Shown here: piece after piece, positions 1 to 14,100 of the stretch
How positions within the stretch are numbered: the stretch's first letter is position 1
How the letters are laid out: each line of letters starts with the position of its first letter
Assembly: GCF_000512585.2 (NCBI RefSeq)
Contig: NC_089242.1
Location: 2,294,001-2,358,000 of the forward strand
DNA length: 64,000 bases
Reading direction: 5' to 3'
DNA from: Kwoniella bestiolae CBS 10118
Taxonomy: Eukaryota > Basidiomycota > Tremellomycetes > Tremellales > Cryptococcaceae
Made by a program: the position numbers and the translations under genes
Notes under the pieces: model-generated
Databases searched by the model: none
The model's input: only the letters and a program-made list of their open reading frames with translations
What the model was told of the DNA's origin: nothing

Positions 1-3000
1 GCCAACTCCGACTACAGCGACCTCCGCCGCCTCTTCCGGCGCAGCAACTTACACCCGAACGTCTGCACTGTCCCCTGCTTATCCCCAAACGACAGCTCGT
101 CCAACGTTACGACATGCTGCTTCCTCGGCTGCTAATCTAGAAACATCCTCCGTCTCAAACCGTCTCCGTTCAGGTTCGCTCACTTTACCTGGCGCAGGGT
201 TGGGCGATGCGTTCGGGCACGGACCCTTCAGCAACGCATGGCTTGCCAACCCTGGCCTAACTGCTTCCAGTACTCCCTCACGATCACCCTTGGGCCACCC
301 TCTTCAGACCACCGAAGATGAATTAGCCTCATATACCTCACCGTCAGAATCCGCTACTTCGTATGCTACAGACGACCTCAACTCCACACTTGATTATCTC
401 GGCTTAGCAGATGGAAGCGATGCAATCCACTTGGCTCCTGCTTCAATGGTCGAACTGCGAAATCAAGCTCAACGAGCTATTCACAATTCCGGTCCTGCTA
501 GTCGACTACGAGCCAGCACCGTGTCAAACTTCGCCAGACCTTATCGACCTTCCGTCACCAATGGCAATCTATTCAAGGGCAACAATGGATACGATGGTAG
601 GACTGACGATGAGGAGGCACTTGCCAGAGCTATCGATAACTTGGGGATGTATGATCAGAATGGGTATCCTGTGTCAAATCAGCTTGGCGGTTTGTATGGC
701 TCATCAGGTTTATATCCAACCAAAGAAGCCACTAGGCCTAGAGCAACCACTATTGGCGCACTAGATCATCCAGTCAGGAAGTCAATGTCAAGAGGAAACA
801 GTTATTTGGCCTCTATCCCTCAATCGCCCGTCCATGCTGAGCATCTAGGTTCTCCGTATGGATATCCTAATCAGATGAACACAAAATCAAGGGATTCAAG
901 CAGAGGACCAAGATTATCGATATCATCTCATACTTCCCGGACTGGTACGCCTGACGTGGATAAAGGTACATCGACACCTCAAGTACCGACTAGGAGTTTA
1001 TGGATTGGTAATTTAGATGTCAACGCTACTAGTGATGCTTTACTGCATGTCTTTGCTCCTTATGGCGCTATAGAGAGTGTGAGGATGCTTCCTGAAAAGG
1101 TGAGTCAAAATGATCCTCGTGACAAATATATCGATAAGAACTGACAAAACCGATTTATGTTCTAGACCTGCGCTTTCGTCAACTTCATGGAAAAGACAGA
1201 TGCCATCCGAGCCAGAGATGACGTATTGAACCGAATGGGCGGACATGTCTCGGCTCTTTCGGAGACAGCACCTGTCAGGATAGGTTTCGGTAAAATCGAC
1301 TCTGCACCCAACGGTCCGTCTATCAATACTAGTGCTGTAGCTCCCGCACCACCTAATTTAGTGTTCACCACTGGTGGACCTCCTCCTGCGCCTTTACCTG
1401 GTCAGCCTTCAACTGTTACTACTCCAGCTATAACTGTCCCTCCCCCTACCAGTACTACCGTATCCGTCGAAAGTCCCGATGCGAAAGATGGCGACCAAAG
1501 TGCCCTACCTACGAGAGCGCTTTGGATAGGCAGTATACCTGGAACTACCAGTCCTAGCACACTTTTACAGATCTTCTCGCCGTTTGGTCCAGTCGAATCG
1601 GCTAGGGTATTGATGAACAAGGTGCGTTCCGTCTCCAACTGTTCCAAACTGTTTTAGCACCTGCTTGTAATGTGCTGATCAGCTTGACCAATCCTAGTGC
1701 TGTGGTTTCGTCAACTTCGAGAGACTTGATTCGGCGGTATCGGCTCGAAACGCATTGAATGGACGGGATATCCTTGGCAGCGATGTTGGAGCTATACGAA
1801 TTGGATTCGCTCGTGTGCCTATCAAATCACCTACTTTGGGAGGACCAGAAGACGAGATTTCTTCTCCTGGTAAACTCGGTGATGCTCTCAACACAGTGCA
1901 AGGCGCAGCATCGGTATCCACTGAACAACAAATGTCAGCCGAAGGAGGTGGTCTGGAGAACTACCGAAGTCAGTTGATCTTGGATTTGGTCAAGCAAGGT
2001 GTCCACGAGCAGGTTTTAGAGAAGGGGTTAGATCACGATGGTGTAGTCAGTGATCAACAGATGATCATGCAGGTGTTCAGCAAAGAGTCGGAAGAGGATG
2101 GAGATATTAGAGCTGCTGCTGGTGAGTGTTAGCTCTTTTACCCATAGGGAGGAAGTGATAGCTGACGAGGTATGCCAGAATCTCGCCCACCCGTTACATA
2201 CTACACTGCTATTCCACTTGTTGGCGATCGACCTGCCAGAAGAAATGATTCGTCCAGACTTAAGGACATTAGGAAGGTGCTCGATGCTGGGCAATGCTCT
2301 CAGGCTGAGGTGGATTCAATTGTCCATGAGTTGATGGAGGATTGCGCGGAGGTGCGTGTTTCCCCATCCCTGTCTGTGTTGTTATTTCTTCTGCTGATGT
2401 CATATGCTGATGTCATACTTGGTGGAATAGCTTGCAAGCGACTACATCGGTAACACCGTCATCCAAAAGCTGTTCGAGCGAAGTCAACAGCCATTACGAT
2501 TAGCCATGTTGGAACGGATCGCCCCCCACTTGGCGACTATCGGTATACACAAGAACGGTACCTGGGCTGCTCAAAAGATCATCGAGTGTGCTGTCACCAA
2601 CGAAGAACGAACGAAGATCATCGATCACCTCAGGCCTTTCGCTCCTCCTTTGATGTGCGATAGTCTTGGTAATTACGTTTGTGCTGGAACGTTGAAATTC
2701 GGCCCGCCGTGGAACGACTATGTTTTTGATGCGATGATCGACAGATTATGGGATATCGCCCAAAATCGATTCGGTGCTAGGTGTATGAGGACTTGTTTGG
2801 AGAGTAACAGTACTAGCTTGTACCAGAAGGTCAGTCCAACTTCCCACGTTTGTCGCCTTCGTGATGGGGCAAGTGTAGCTGACTTCAATGTTGATAATCT
2901 AGAAACGTATCTCAACTGGGATTATCCTCAACTCAATCCCTCTCGCCACCAACCCTAATGGAGCTCTACTTCTCACATGGCTGGTCGATACCTCAAACCT

Positions 3001-4169
3001 ACCTGGTAGATATGGCCTATTGGCGAACCGATTTGTCTCTCACATCGCTCATTTGTGCACACACAAGCTGGCTTCTTTGACCGTGCTGCGAGGTGAGTTG
3101 TGATCCAATCAGCTATGTGATTCCGATCTCGACAGGATCGATAGCTGAATTGCTTTTATATATCAGTCATCACTCAAACTACAGAACCTGCAGCCGCCAA
3201 CAATCTCCTCCAAGCTATCTTCACCTCAAGCAAAGATGAAACTTTAAGTGAAATCCTCGGCGATGCCAACAACGGATCTCAAGTGATCGGCAAAATCCTA
3301 GCCATCAACACCATCCCACAAGAACAGAAAACCCAAATGATCGACACCGTCAGAAGGGTCTTACCAAATATCAAAGCTTCCAACACACCGCCTTACAGAT
3401 TACTCCTCGAGGCAGTTAGTCTACCAGTGCCAGCGGGATATATCAATAATAACTCTTCCTCGCCTTTCGGCAGATCCCACCATAATCATCATCACCATCA
3501 GCAACAAGTCCAAATCCCACAGGGATGGGGCATCCAATCTCAACCGCAACAATCGTTCGGACAAGCTTTCTACGGTGGAGCACAGGCAAATGGATATTCC
3601 CAACCATACGGAATGAACAACCTTTCACCGCTTCTCATCCCCCAGAATATGCCATTAGGTCAATCGATGCGGAATCCCAATAGCCCTAATTCTACACCCA
3701 ATGCGAACAAGTCGCCTAGAACGCCCATGGCAAGGTTCAGTAATGGGCCGATGGGGATGCAGGGGAGAATGAGCCCTGGGAGTATGATGAGTCCTGGTTC
3801 GGACCCTTTCAACCCTGTGAGTGTTTACTATCCTATCTAACACATAGGTGCATGAGTAGTAGAGAAGAGGGAAATGACACATGCTAATATATCCTCCCTG
3901 CCAGTTCGCGTCCCCCTCAATCGATCTTCCAGGGGCTCAACACGCTTCCATGCGACTAGGTTCCGCGCTCTCCCAACCGCCTGTCACTTTTGGTTCGCAG
4001 CCTGATATTGGTGGATTGGGCATTCTGGGTCAACAAGCTTCGGACGGTAATGGGGTGTACTACGTGAGCGGTCTTTCTACATTGATGAAAGTGATGGAAG
4101 GGGACTTTAGCTGACATGTAGAAATGAACACAGGGTCGACCAATATACGGCCAAGCGGGATATCAATGA
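1..4169 (+). CDS. RRM + PUF-domain RNA-binding protein (JSN1/PUF2-like), 5' end outside window
   Basis: Likely a post-transcriptional regulator that binds 3' UTRs of target mRNAs. The frame is open from base 2, so the start lies upstream. Coding exons: 2-1099, 1166-1621, 1698-2121, 2179-2351, 2431-2829, 2903-3092, 3167-3816, 3905-4063, 4134-4169; phases agree throughout, giving about 1,190 visible residues. The order is a Ser/Thr/Pro-rich N-terminus, a first RRM (begins LWIGNLDVNATS, RNP1-like CAFVNF after the first intron), a second RRM (LWIGSIPGTTS, CGFVNF), then PUF repeats (for example ASDYIGNTVIQKLFE, IGIHKNGTWAAQKIIE, CDSLGNYVCAGTL, AQNRFGARCMRTCLE), and a Gln/His/Asn/Pro-rich tail. RRM plus PUF is the known layout of yeast Jsn1/Puf2. 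Targets cannot be read from the sequence. Confidence 0.88.
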
Positions 4170-4551
4170 TTAGTTGATACAAGTCACCAGACTCAAAACA
4201 AATAAGATCACTTATATTGTGTATATTACGCTTGATCATATGTGAATATAATAAAAATAGAAATGTGGATCCTCGCCTGGAGCGAAGGGACGAGACGAAT
4301 AAACTGAAATGCCCCCCGAAAAAAAAGAAATGAATGATCAAGAATAGAAGAAACCCAAACGAAAAACCGAAAACGAAAAGAAAAGTATATTGCTTACATC
4401 CATAAGATAATATTCATGCATTTATATCACGATTGAATGGTGATCAAGGTTCACATTCTCACCACATTATACTTTATATATAATTCTAATGCAGTATCGT
4501 ACTGTATGTGTACGAAAATAGATTGATACACCCACCGAGACTGTGATGATC
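4170..4551. other. Intergenic, convergent 3' ends
   Basis: A/T-rich 382 bp between the PUF and MFS stops, expected to hold both 3' UTRs. No gene seen. Confidence 0.7.
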
Positions 4552-7190
4552 TCACTCAATCTCACCGAAATGAGTAGCGCAATAAGGTGATTTCCTCCTG
4601 ACCACCTCTCCACGTTTGTACAGGTAGAACGGTATGGGTATCATACCTATCGATAAGATTGCGAGAAGGAATAGGGCCCATTGGTTGCCCATACCCAGGA
4701 ACATCTGTCTGGCGACTAGGCACGAACATGCAAACATCAGTATGTAACATAAGTCTGACAAGACCACCGCGAAAACTGAATCATTTGATGGTGCATCGCC
4801 GACTTTGAATTATTACGAACACTGCACTCACATAATGGGAAGATGGCACCGACCTGGGAAAGATCCAGATCCGAATAATCAGCTATGTATTCCCCTTGGT
4901 ATACCTTGTTATAGGCAACTTACGATATTTCGTACAAAAACCACACCTCCCAAGGCTGAGGCTGAATAACGGCCGTACCCGTCTACCACGTAGTTCAAAA
5001 TCGCAGCCAGGATGACATAGCTAGTATAGTATGAGATGACAGATATCAGTGTCTGTTGGCCCCTGCAATGTCATTCCCTCCTTCTCATAATAGCTTTCGC
5101 TCTTCTACAGGTAGGATCGACTCACAATCCAAATCCGAACAATGTAAACCCAATGAGCGGAGCGATCCACGGCAAGTAACTATAACTCGTCCACGCAGCT
5201 ATCATCAGTCCGATGGGACAGAAGGGGGTACACCAAAGGGCAGACCACCACCTCGATTCGGGATCGGAGAACCCCTTGAGCGTACTGGCTTGATGGTATT
5301 TCCTATTCTGGAGGGGAGTGAGGGCGAAGCCTAGGAATGAACCAAGGACGTAGGCTAGGAAGGTGAGGTTGACTGTACCGGAGCTAAGTTATCATATTTA
5401 ACAACATAATCAGTATTACAGATAACCGATCATTAATTGTGGGAGACATTGAAGTATAGCGATATTGTGTGCACTCACTGAGTCCATCCATGTCCTCCAT
5501 TACCTTCCCCAAATACTAATGGGAAGGCCTCGTTCGACAAGAAGATCATACCAAAGACAAATCCGTTTATCCCGGCACACAAGTACGTGATAGGTTCGGT
5601 AAATAAAAACTTGAACGGCCGGAAGATGGTGACTTGATATAAATGTTTTGGATCCTTCTTCACCAGCTCATGTTCGCCGTAGAGATCTAAACCTGTCGAC
5701 TCTCTCAGGATGGCAGTCTTGCGAGAGAGGATGATGGTGTCTCTTGTTTCGGGGAGGAGAAAGAGGATGATAAAAAAGAATGCCCCGAATACGATTAGCT
5801 GGAAAAGGACAATTTGGTCAGTATCGATACCGTCACTGTTGTTGATAGAACTAGGCTAGATGGATGATGTTGAGGCCCACTCACGTATACCCAGAATAAC
5901 CACCTCCAACCTTTTTCCTGAGCGAGATAACCCGACAATGCATTACCCAGCGGAGGTCTAACAGATAGGACGGTAATGAGTTAGCACATTCCAATCCCGT
6001 TCGCTACGAATATAGTATAGCCCTACTCACCCATCCGCACTGCTCAGAGCGTATATGGCAACTGCCATCCCTCCGTCGTCTATGCTGAACAAGTCATGCA
6101 CCACTCCACCAGTATTAGCTAGAGGAGCGCTGGAAGCCAGAGGGAACCAAAGGAAATCAGTTCGTTGATCAGCGAAAGCGAACACATGGTACAGCGACGA
6201 ACAACAGAAAGGAAGAGTCACTCACCTCCCAGAAAAACCTTGAATGAATCGACAGACTAAAACAGTAGCCAGATTCTGGGCTAGGGCGAGCTGTAACGTT
6301 GTACGTCCAATGTGAGTCAGTATACGAATTTGTTACTCTGCGTGTATACGGGGAATCATGTCTGACTCACGGGTAGCTGAAATATAGTGAAGATAGCCCA
6401 AGAGACCAGATAGACAGGTCGTCTGCCCCAATATTCACTCAGGGGAGCCAAGAACATTGGTCCTATCGGTGGGTATCACCATGTCAGCACCCCGATGAGA
6501 GCATACTTGATCGATGTTCACTCATGATGTGATTGCTCGTCGCTTGGAGGGGTGGAAGCGGTGTTTTGAAATTGAAGAAGGCTTACCAAAAGCGAATCCC
6601 AGCTAAATCATAAGGGTATGATAATCAGCTTCAAGTCATTTCAACTTACCCATCCCATAGCTATCAGAGGGCAATCGTACCACACACTCGTACTCACAAT
6701 ATAAAGACTCAACCCCAACGTACCCAGCTCCGCCCCAAATCCCAATTCCTCCTGCATCTGCTCCACGCCCGTCGAATATCCCGATACGCACAGGCATACC
6801 TATATGATTAATCTAGACGATCAGCTATACTCATACGCATCTTCTTTTCGTCACGTTCATTCTCCTGAAAGCAATAATCACACTCACCAGATTATTCAAG
6901 AGCGATGCCAGTCCCACCAAAGCGTACCTCTTCCACTTCCTCCAATTCCTAGGACTCGTCGGGTCGGAGGGCAGACTCCTAACTAATAAATTGCCTTTGG
7001 GGTCCCTCTTCCATATACAGCAGTGGTTGTCCAGGAGGATCTGCTGCACCTCTTTGCTTATTCCCAGATCGGCGTAGAAGGCTGAGGATGGGTAAGTGTT
7101 GTTGCTGTTCGTCATGGATTGATTTACAGCTGAAGTCGGGGCATGGTCCGGAGGACTGCTATCGATGTGGGTACTGGTTATCTTCGACAT
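4552..7190 (-). CDS. MFS transporter, DHA1 (drug:H+ antiporter-1) type
   Basis: Plasma-membrane exporter of the major facilitator superfamily. The ATG at 7190 opens a hydrophilic N-terminus ending in a typical DHA1 pre-TM1 segment (SPRNWRKWKRYALVGLASL). About ten exons follow. The motif A loop is clear (FLAPLSEYWGRRPVYL, around 6400-6470), followed by the TM3-TM4 region (LATVLVCRFIQGFSG), an APLANTGG segment, and motif-like SGYLAQEKGWRWLFWVY before TM6. The central cytosolic loop contains LPETRDTIILSRKTAILRES. The last exon (4552-4767) encodes TM11-12 and ends in a charged tail. The family includes Flu1/Tpo-like exporters of drugs and polyamines; substrate is unknown. One internal exon is only 16 nt (6587-6602). 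It is convergent with the PUF gene. Confidence 0.85.
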
Positions 7191-8304
7191 CTTGATGCTT
7201 CTGTAGTCTATAGTCTGAAGAATCTTTCGATACGAGTCGACTGAAATGTCAAGTTAGTAGAAGCAAAGATTTACCAAAGGATAAATCGAATCATCTTCTG
7301 ACTTTTACCCCGCATAGTATTCAACGACGTATACATACGCATCTCGTAGTCACCTGTGGACCTCCATAATCAAGGTAGGTGACCCAAATGATGAATAATA
7401 AACCAAACCATGAAGTCAGAGTGACATAACACTGTAGTTGTTTTTAGAACTCGAGTTTGATTCCAGCTAAAGCTTTAATCCGCGGATTACGGAGGAGAGG
7501 CAATAAACTCGGCTCGGCGTTCGGCAGGATCAGAGAAAATTACTACTGTAACTCTGTACTCGACCTACGAAACCACAAAGGGCTTATTGAGCAGAGCAGA
7601 ATCTCAAACGGAAATAGAAATGCATACACATTCCTCTTCTACCCCTCACCACCTCTTCCCTTCTGTCGTATGGTTCATTCTACCACACGCCCCAAATCGA
7701 ACAGACAAACCAAAGAGAAGGAGAATGGGATCTATATAATGGAATGATAAATATGAAAAATGGATAGGCGCACCATCCGCGCGTCTATAAATCCGATACC
7801 GATAAGATATGATTGAATAATGCTATTTTCGTGCTCATCGTTGGTGGACCGTCGCACATTGCAGATGATTGATTGATGCTGATGAGAATGGGAAATGGAA
7901 AATGGAAGATGAAAGTTGGAGAAGCTCGATCGGAAAAACGTATAAAACGCAATGAACAAAAATGAAGTGGGATCAAAGATATATACAGATTCGTCCCCCT
8001 CTCTCAAAAGAGAAACACCCAAATACCAAAAGAAAAAAAGAAAATGACTTGTCATTGCAAGGGGAATCACAAATCGCGATATTCCCCTTGCCAGCTATCA
8101 GAATATGATTGTAGAAGAATATACATGGAAAATTACCAAAAGGATGTGAGTCGATATATGGAAAAGGGAATAATGGGTGGAGCCGTTCTAAGACCCATAA
8201 AAATGTGGAATAAACGATTCATCATCGTTCGTATTCATTGATGAATCAGAAATCGATTTTGGGAAGGGGTGACCAGCGGAAGAAGAGAGAGGGACTGCCT
8301 GGCT
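7191..8304. other. Intergenic, MFS promoter and importin alpha 3' region
   Basis: 1.1 kb upstream of the MFS start and downstream of importin alpha. Short open frames here have no recognisable features. No gene seen. Confidence 0.65.
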
Positions 8305-10694
8305 TTACTGCCCAAAGTTGAATCCACCTTGAGGAGCGGCGACTAGCATTTGATTGATCAGTCAGTCACCTTCACCGATAATTGAGGAGAACTCGTTCGA
8401 AGGAACTCACCATCGGACTGGAAGGCGTATTGACCAGAAGCGTCAACAGCAGGAGCAGCGGCGTCGGCTTCTTCCTCATCTTCATCAGGGAAGAATTCTG
8501 TTTTTACACATGTGTCATCAGTCAGATTTCATCTTCTGAACCACGAAAGGCGAGAGGAAAACTCACTATCCATGATGTAGAAACATTTCTTGTAGATCTC
8601 CAAGTTCTCGTGATGTTGCAAATTGTGGATGTTGACCATACCACCAGCTTCCTCAATGTATTGAGCATACTTGTTGATTCCTCCTGGACCAGCTGCTTCC
8701 TTGTCGACATCACCAACTTTCAGAATGTTCTCAAGACCATCAAGGGCAACTTGAATTATCTTGTTGTCCATGGAAGTCAAAAGATCACACATGGGTTTGA
8801 TGCAGCCTTGAGAAACGAGGTATCGAATTTGGTTGGGTTCTTGCAAACCACCTGAAGTGGCGTTGGAGATTGCCCAACAAGCTTCTTTCTTGGTTTTGAA
8901 GTCGGCGTTGGCAAGGATATTGACGAGAGGTGGGACGAGGTTACTACATGACGTGAAGGATATCAGCTTGATTCTTCGATTCCGAATCACAAGAAGCTGA
9001 CTCACGCATCAATGATAGCTTGGATTTGCATAGGGGAACCAGCAGTGATGTTTGAGATGGTCCAACAAGCTTCCTTTCTAATTCCTTCTTTGGGGGATGA
9101 GAGCAAGCTGAGGAGCGCAGGAAGGGCACCGGAGGAGATGACAACTTGAGTCTGGAGATCATCACCAGTGACGATGTTTCCTACAGATCGAAGAGCAGGT
9201 GTTTGCACAGCGGTAGAGGGGTGCCTGTTGAATCATGTCAGCTTCATCCAGCGTATCTACCTCTTGTTTTGCTGAACTTACATGAGCAAGTCCACCAATC
9301 GCCTGCATACACCACTTTCAATAACAGCTTGGATCTTATCGTTCGTACCGTCAGAGAGGTATGAGATGGCCCAACAGGCATCGATGAGTACCTCATCGTC
9401 GAGCGAGTAGATAAGCTTGGTGAGGATTGTAAGAGCAGGCGAGATCTACAGCATACACAAGTCAGTTGGAACAATCGAAGAACTGTCTTTGTGAAACGAC
9501 TGACCAATTCCCATTCTGGTTGAGGGTTCTTTCCTCTACAGAAATTGCTCAATGTCCAAGTAGCGTTTCTGAGCATCGAAATCTTGTGGTTCTCGTTGAG
9601 GAGCATGAGGAGAGGTTGGAGAGCACCTTCGTGCAGGACATGGTCTCGACATTTGGGAGAATCACCAGCAATGTTACCGAGAGCCCAGACACTATGCGAT
9701 ACATGTTGATCAGCCCGTCTATTGGTCGAAGATCATCGAACAGAGAAACCCAGCTTACGCTTGTTCTCGAACATCGAGCACGCTGGAAGAGAGCAGTCGG
9801 ATGAAGAATGGTACAGCGCCAGCTTGGATGACGACTTGTGTGTGTTCAGAGGTTCCGGACGCGATGTCTATATGAGACGTTAGCGTGATGCTACCACGAT
9901 CAACAAAGTATGGATGCTTACTGGTCAATGCCCAGGCGGCCTCGAACTGCAGAAGCTAAGTCAGCCGTGTAATCCCGATCCAGGAAAGAGAAAAAAATAG
10001 CTGCTCACTTGAATCATGGTGTTGTTGCTAGACAAGAATTCCACAAATCGAGGTACTACACCACATTGAATCACTCTGTCGATGGGTGGGTTCTTCTCCT
10101 TTGACAAAAGTCTGTATTGCGTTATATCGTCAGCGCCTGTCGTGACTTCTCCTCATCACGATCCAGCAAATGCACGATTTCGGGTGTTGTAAAACTCACT
10201 TCCTGAATTTTGTGGTAGCATCCAACTGAGCTTCTTGATCATCGCTGTAGACAGCTTGGAGCATACCAGGGAGAGTATCGGCGAGAGATCCAACATCTAC
10301 TCCCGTATCCTCGTCCGATTCAATACCATCATCAGCTGAGAATGGTTGCAAGTTACGTCGCTTGGCGATGGATTCTTCTCTCTGATCGTGGTTGTAAACA
10401 TATCAGCATTTACTTATAGTCACGCGAGACATCCACGGAAGGGGAGAAGGGGCAAAGACCTACTTTTTGACGTCTGATTTCTACTTGTTGTTCCTCTCTT
10501 CTTCGTCGAAGCTATATATCAGCTCATCGTCAGCATTCGTCCTAGTACTGTGCATGGATCGATGAAGGAAGGTGGCATGAAATTATCGTGTATACGTTGG
10601 GTGGCCAAACAGTCAAAAAATTTACCTCTTGAGCGGAGAAGGAAGACTTTCCCTTGAAGTTGTTTCTTCTGTGATCGAGATTACGAGCTTCCAT
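8305..10694 (-). CDS. SRP1: Importin subunit alpha (karyopherin alpha)
   Basis: Adapter that binds classical nuclear localisation signals and hands cargo to importin beta. The start (10694) gives MEARNLDHRRNNFKGKSSFS, followed by an Arg-rich importin-beta-binding segment (LRRRREEQQVEIRRQKREES). Armadillo repeats follow with the diagnostic W-x3-N ladder: AAWALTNIASGTSEHTQVV, AVWALGNIAGDSPKCRDHV, ATWTLSNFCRGKNPQPEWE, ACWAISYLSDGTNDKIQAV, ALRSVGNIVTGDDLQTQVV, ACWTISNITAGSPMQIQAI, ACWAISNATSGGLQEPNQI. The C-terminus is the usual acidic tail plus FNFGQ. About 530 residues, the usual family length, in more than ten exons, including a 25-nt exon (9922-9946) inside Arm repeat 2. The start codon is 414 bp from the divergent CWF19-like gene. 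Identification is secure. Confidence 0.97.
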
Positions 10695-10964
10695 CTTGTA
10701 CTGTTGTTGCTGTTGCTAGTCGTGCTTGACCTGTTTTTGTTAAAGAGTGTATATAGATAGGATGACTTGAGATGAATGATGAATGATGAACTGGAGTTGA
10801 GAGTGTCAATGCTCCTTCTCCTTCTCTCTTTCAGTCGCGACTATACATTCATCCACCATACATACACACCAGAAACAAAAACACCAAATACAGGGTTACT
10901 CATACAGTGTAACATGTCATAAATGGAAGGAGCAAACAAGGTACAAACCCTTCCATGGCTTTCA

Positions 10965-10996
10965 TTACGTAACCGACAACTACCCAAAGACGTCAC
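10965..10996. promoter_or_regulatory. bZIP-type motifs in importin alpha / CWF19 divergent promoter
   Basis: Palindromic TTACGTAA (10965-10972) and GACGTCAC (10989-10996) lie 24 bp apart within the 414-bp divergent promoter. Both resemble Yap/ATF-CREB-type sites. Function is inferred only. Confidence 0.3.
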
Positions 10997-11108
10997 TCGA
11001 GTATTGACGAAAACACATCCTAGCACAGTCGAATGGAGCATACAGCTCATATCGTGTATAAATGCTACTTTGAGCGAAAGCAGAGGCAAACACACTGATA
11101 CAGGCAAA

Positions 11109-14100
11109 ATGGGCGAGTCATCAAGAAGAGACCGTTCGAGGTCGCGCTCACCCTCTCGAAGACACAAGGGCAAACACCGAGAAAGAGACAGAGATCGATC
11201 ACCTTCCTCTAAACATCATCACTCGCACCACAAGTCATCAAGGCATCATGACGATGAGGATAGGCATAGGAAGCACAAGAAGGATAGAGAGAGGGACGAG
11301 ACTGAGGAAGAGAGGAAGGAACGGAAAAGACTGAAGAAGGAGAAGAAACGGTCAGACGAAAAGGGATTAGACATTGTGGATGATGACTATGATGAGTCCA
11401 TGTGGGTAGAAAAGGGGGTTGACGGTACAGTGAGCTCGACTCCAGTCTTGAAGATTTATCTCGGAGAAGCAGCTGATTTTGGAATCTATAGGAAGCGGCT
11501 TCCAACATACCTACCTCGGATTCCTTAGCCCTCCAATCTAACCCCTCCAATCCACCTCCCAAGGTACCCTTACCTCCCACCACCTCCACCGGATCACAAG
11601 CTAGAGAGAGGGAATCGTGGATGCTCGAACCTCTCGACGGGACTTCTGCAACTGTGCCGAAAGCTACTAGGGATATATCCAGGAGTGCAGGAAGTGGAGG
11701 TATGACCGAAGGATATGGAGAAGAGGTAGTATCAAATAGGAATCTTGGCGGGGGAATGGATTTCTTCGAAGGATTAGGAACGATCCATGAGAGGAAAGAT
11801 CCAAAAGCCGATTTACCGGATCCTTCAAAGGTGAGCTCGCCACACAGCTTCAAGGAGGGACACTAGCTGACATGAACTGTAGCTCGTGGTGGACAAGCGG
11901 TTTGAGCTGAACACGCAGTTACTGGAGGGTAAACAGATTGATGACTATGAGACTACAGGTGAGCCAGACAATATTTTGATTTGATTCGCGATTGGATATA
12001 TCTGACATTATGCTATAATGGATAACAGAAAAGAAAGTCACACCTGGTGGTCCAGGCTATCAATGGAGAATGATGAAACTGAAGCGATTGTATGAACAAG
12101 CGGAAGAACAGTAAGTCTCGAACCCACCCTCGGCACCAGTCTTGCTAATCATAGCTAACCCTTTCATGCAGGGGACGAGAAGTCGAGGATGTCGCGATGG
12201 AGCGATACGGCAATATGGAAGATTTCCAAGCAGCAATTGAAGAAAGACGTATACTTGATGAAAGAGAGGCTAGGCGTAAATCTCGAAGGGGACCAGGTCA
12301 ACCAGGCTCAGATGGATTTTCTACACCTGGAGGGGGATTTTCAGGATTCAGAACTCCTGATACTTCTAATCGAAGGTTCATGTTCACCCAACCATCTGGA
12401 GAGGAGGAATTCGGTTCAAGCAGACCAAGCTCGCGAGGTGGATTCAGGAGACCACAGGGCGATGATAATGAGATCCAAACACCTTCAGGTGCAGGAGCAG
12501 GCCGAGTAGATGAATTACGAAGGAGAGAGAGTGGCAATAACGTTACACCTGGAGGTAGAGAACGGACCATCGGATTTACAAGCCAAGCTCAGCAGGCAAA
12601 AGTCTCAACGCCAGTTCCAAGTGTATTCACTCCTACTGCCTTGACTCGATCGGGTTCAGGATATCCTTTCAATGCCGAGGTTGGTGCTCAGGCTGGTACG
12701 ATGGAGAACCCTGATCCCACATCGTCTAAACCGCCTCTGACGACTGAACAGCTTAACAAACTTCAAGCCAAAGTGATAAGAGCCAAATTGATGGATGAGC
12801 CTAACGCATTAGCCTTGGAAGAGGAATATGAGAGGGAACGAAACAAGTCTGAACAAGCTAAGGAGAACGGCGGAGCTGGATTATGGTCGGGTTCGACTGA
12901 TCCAAGTGGATTACAAGGTCAATTTGGGAGAACCGACGATAGAGGAAATCAAGTTGAGGTTCAGGTCTTACCTACGCTCGATGGGAGAGGTAAACTGTAT
13001 GATGTTGGTTTGGGAGCGTCGGATGAGGGGGAAGCTAGGCCTGGTAATAGGAGGAAGAAGGTTGAAAAGGTGAGTTCGACCTCACCATCCCCAGATTGTG
13101 AGTGAGAGCTGATCTTTGGATTATAGTTTGAGACCAGAGATAGGGAAGGGAACGTCCTGCGGTACAATGCAGATGATGATACGCAATCGCTAGGAGAATT
13201 GGTGAGACAAGAGAAGTTCGGCGCGGGTTCAGGCGATCAGAAGAATATGGACGCGGAGATGGCTGCTGCCATAACGAGAGATGCCAAATTTGAGGTAAGC
13301 TGAGAATTTATCTTCCACATTCATGAGGGACAACAGCTCACGTGGCAATGTCATCATTAGTCTGATGTCGATTATATGGATGATAATGTCGATAAACTCG
13401 CAAGGAGGAAGATGAAGAGTGATGCGATGAAACGGGCGTTTGCTATAAATGGTGCGTACAATAGCTGATCCACGTTTGACACAATGTAGTAGAGCTAATG
13501 AGCCCCCATGTGATAGATTACGCTCGAACAAAGAAAGCTCTTGATACTTGTCCATTCTGCTATCAAGATGATCGAAATCCACTGGCCGCCATCGTAGCAT
13601 TGGGAACAAGGACGTACATGTGCTGCACACAGTTCGAAGAGCTCGTCCCTGGACATTGCTTAATCGTGCCTATACAGCATCATCTGAGTATGTTGGAGAT
13701 GGACGATGATGATTGGGAAGAGGTCAGGGTGAGTACCCAACAGATCCCTTCACTTCCTCAAACCTCATAAGTCACTTGTAAATCGTTCAAAGAACTTTGA
13801 AGCTGATGTGGACTTCTTTTAACTCATCCCACACAGAACTTCATGAAATGTCTAATGCGAATGCACGCACAAACAAACCACGGTGTAATCTTCTTCGAGA
13901 CGGTCTTATCGTTCAAATATCAGAAACACACCTACATAGAGGCCATACCAGTCCCCTTCGAGACGTTCCAGGACTTACCAGCATATTTCAGAGAATCAAT
14001 TATGTCCTCGGAAGGGGAATGGACACAACACAAAAAGATCATTGATTTTTCGACTCGATCAGGTGGATTTAGGAGGATGATGGTTCCCAACTTGCCGTAT

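Noticed and set aside
7457..8241. Several short open frames between the MFS and importin alpha genes
   Set aside because: Low-complexity, no recognisable domains, consistent with promoter and 3' UTR sequence.
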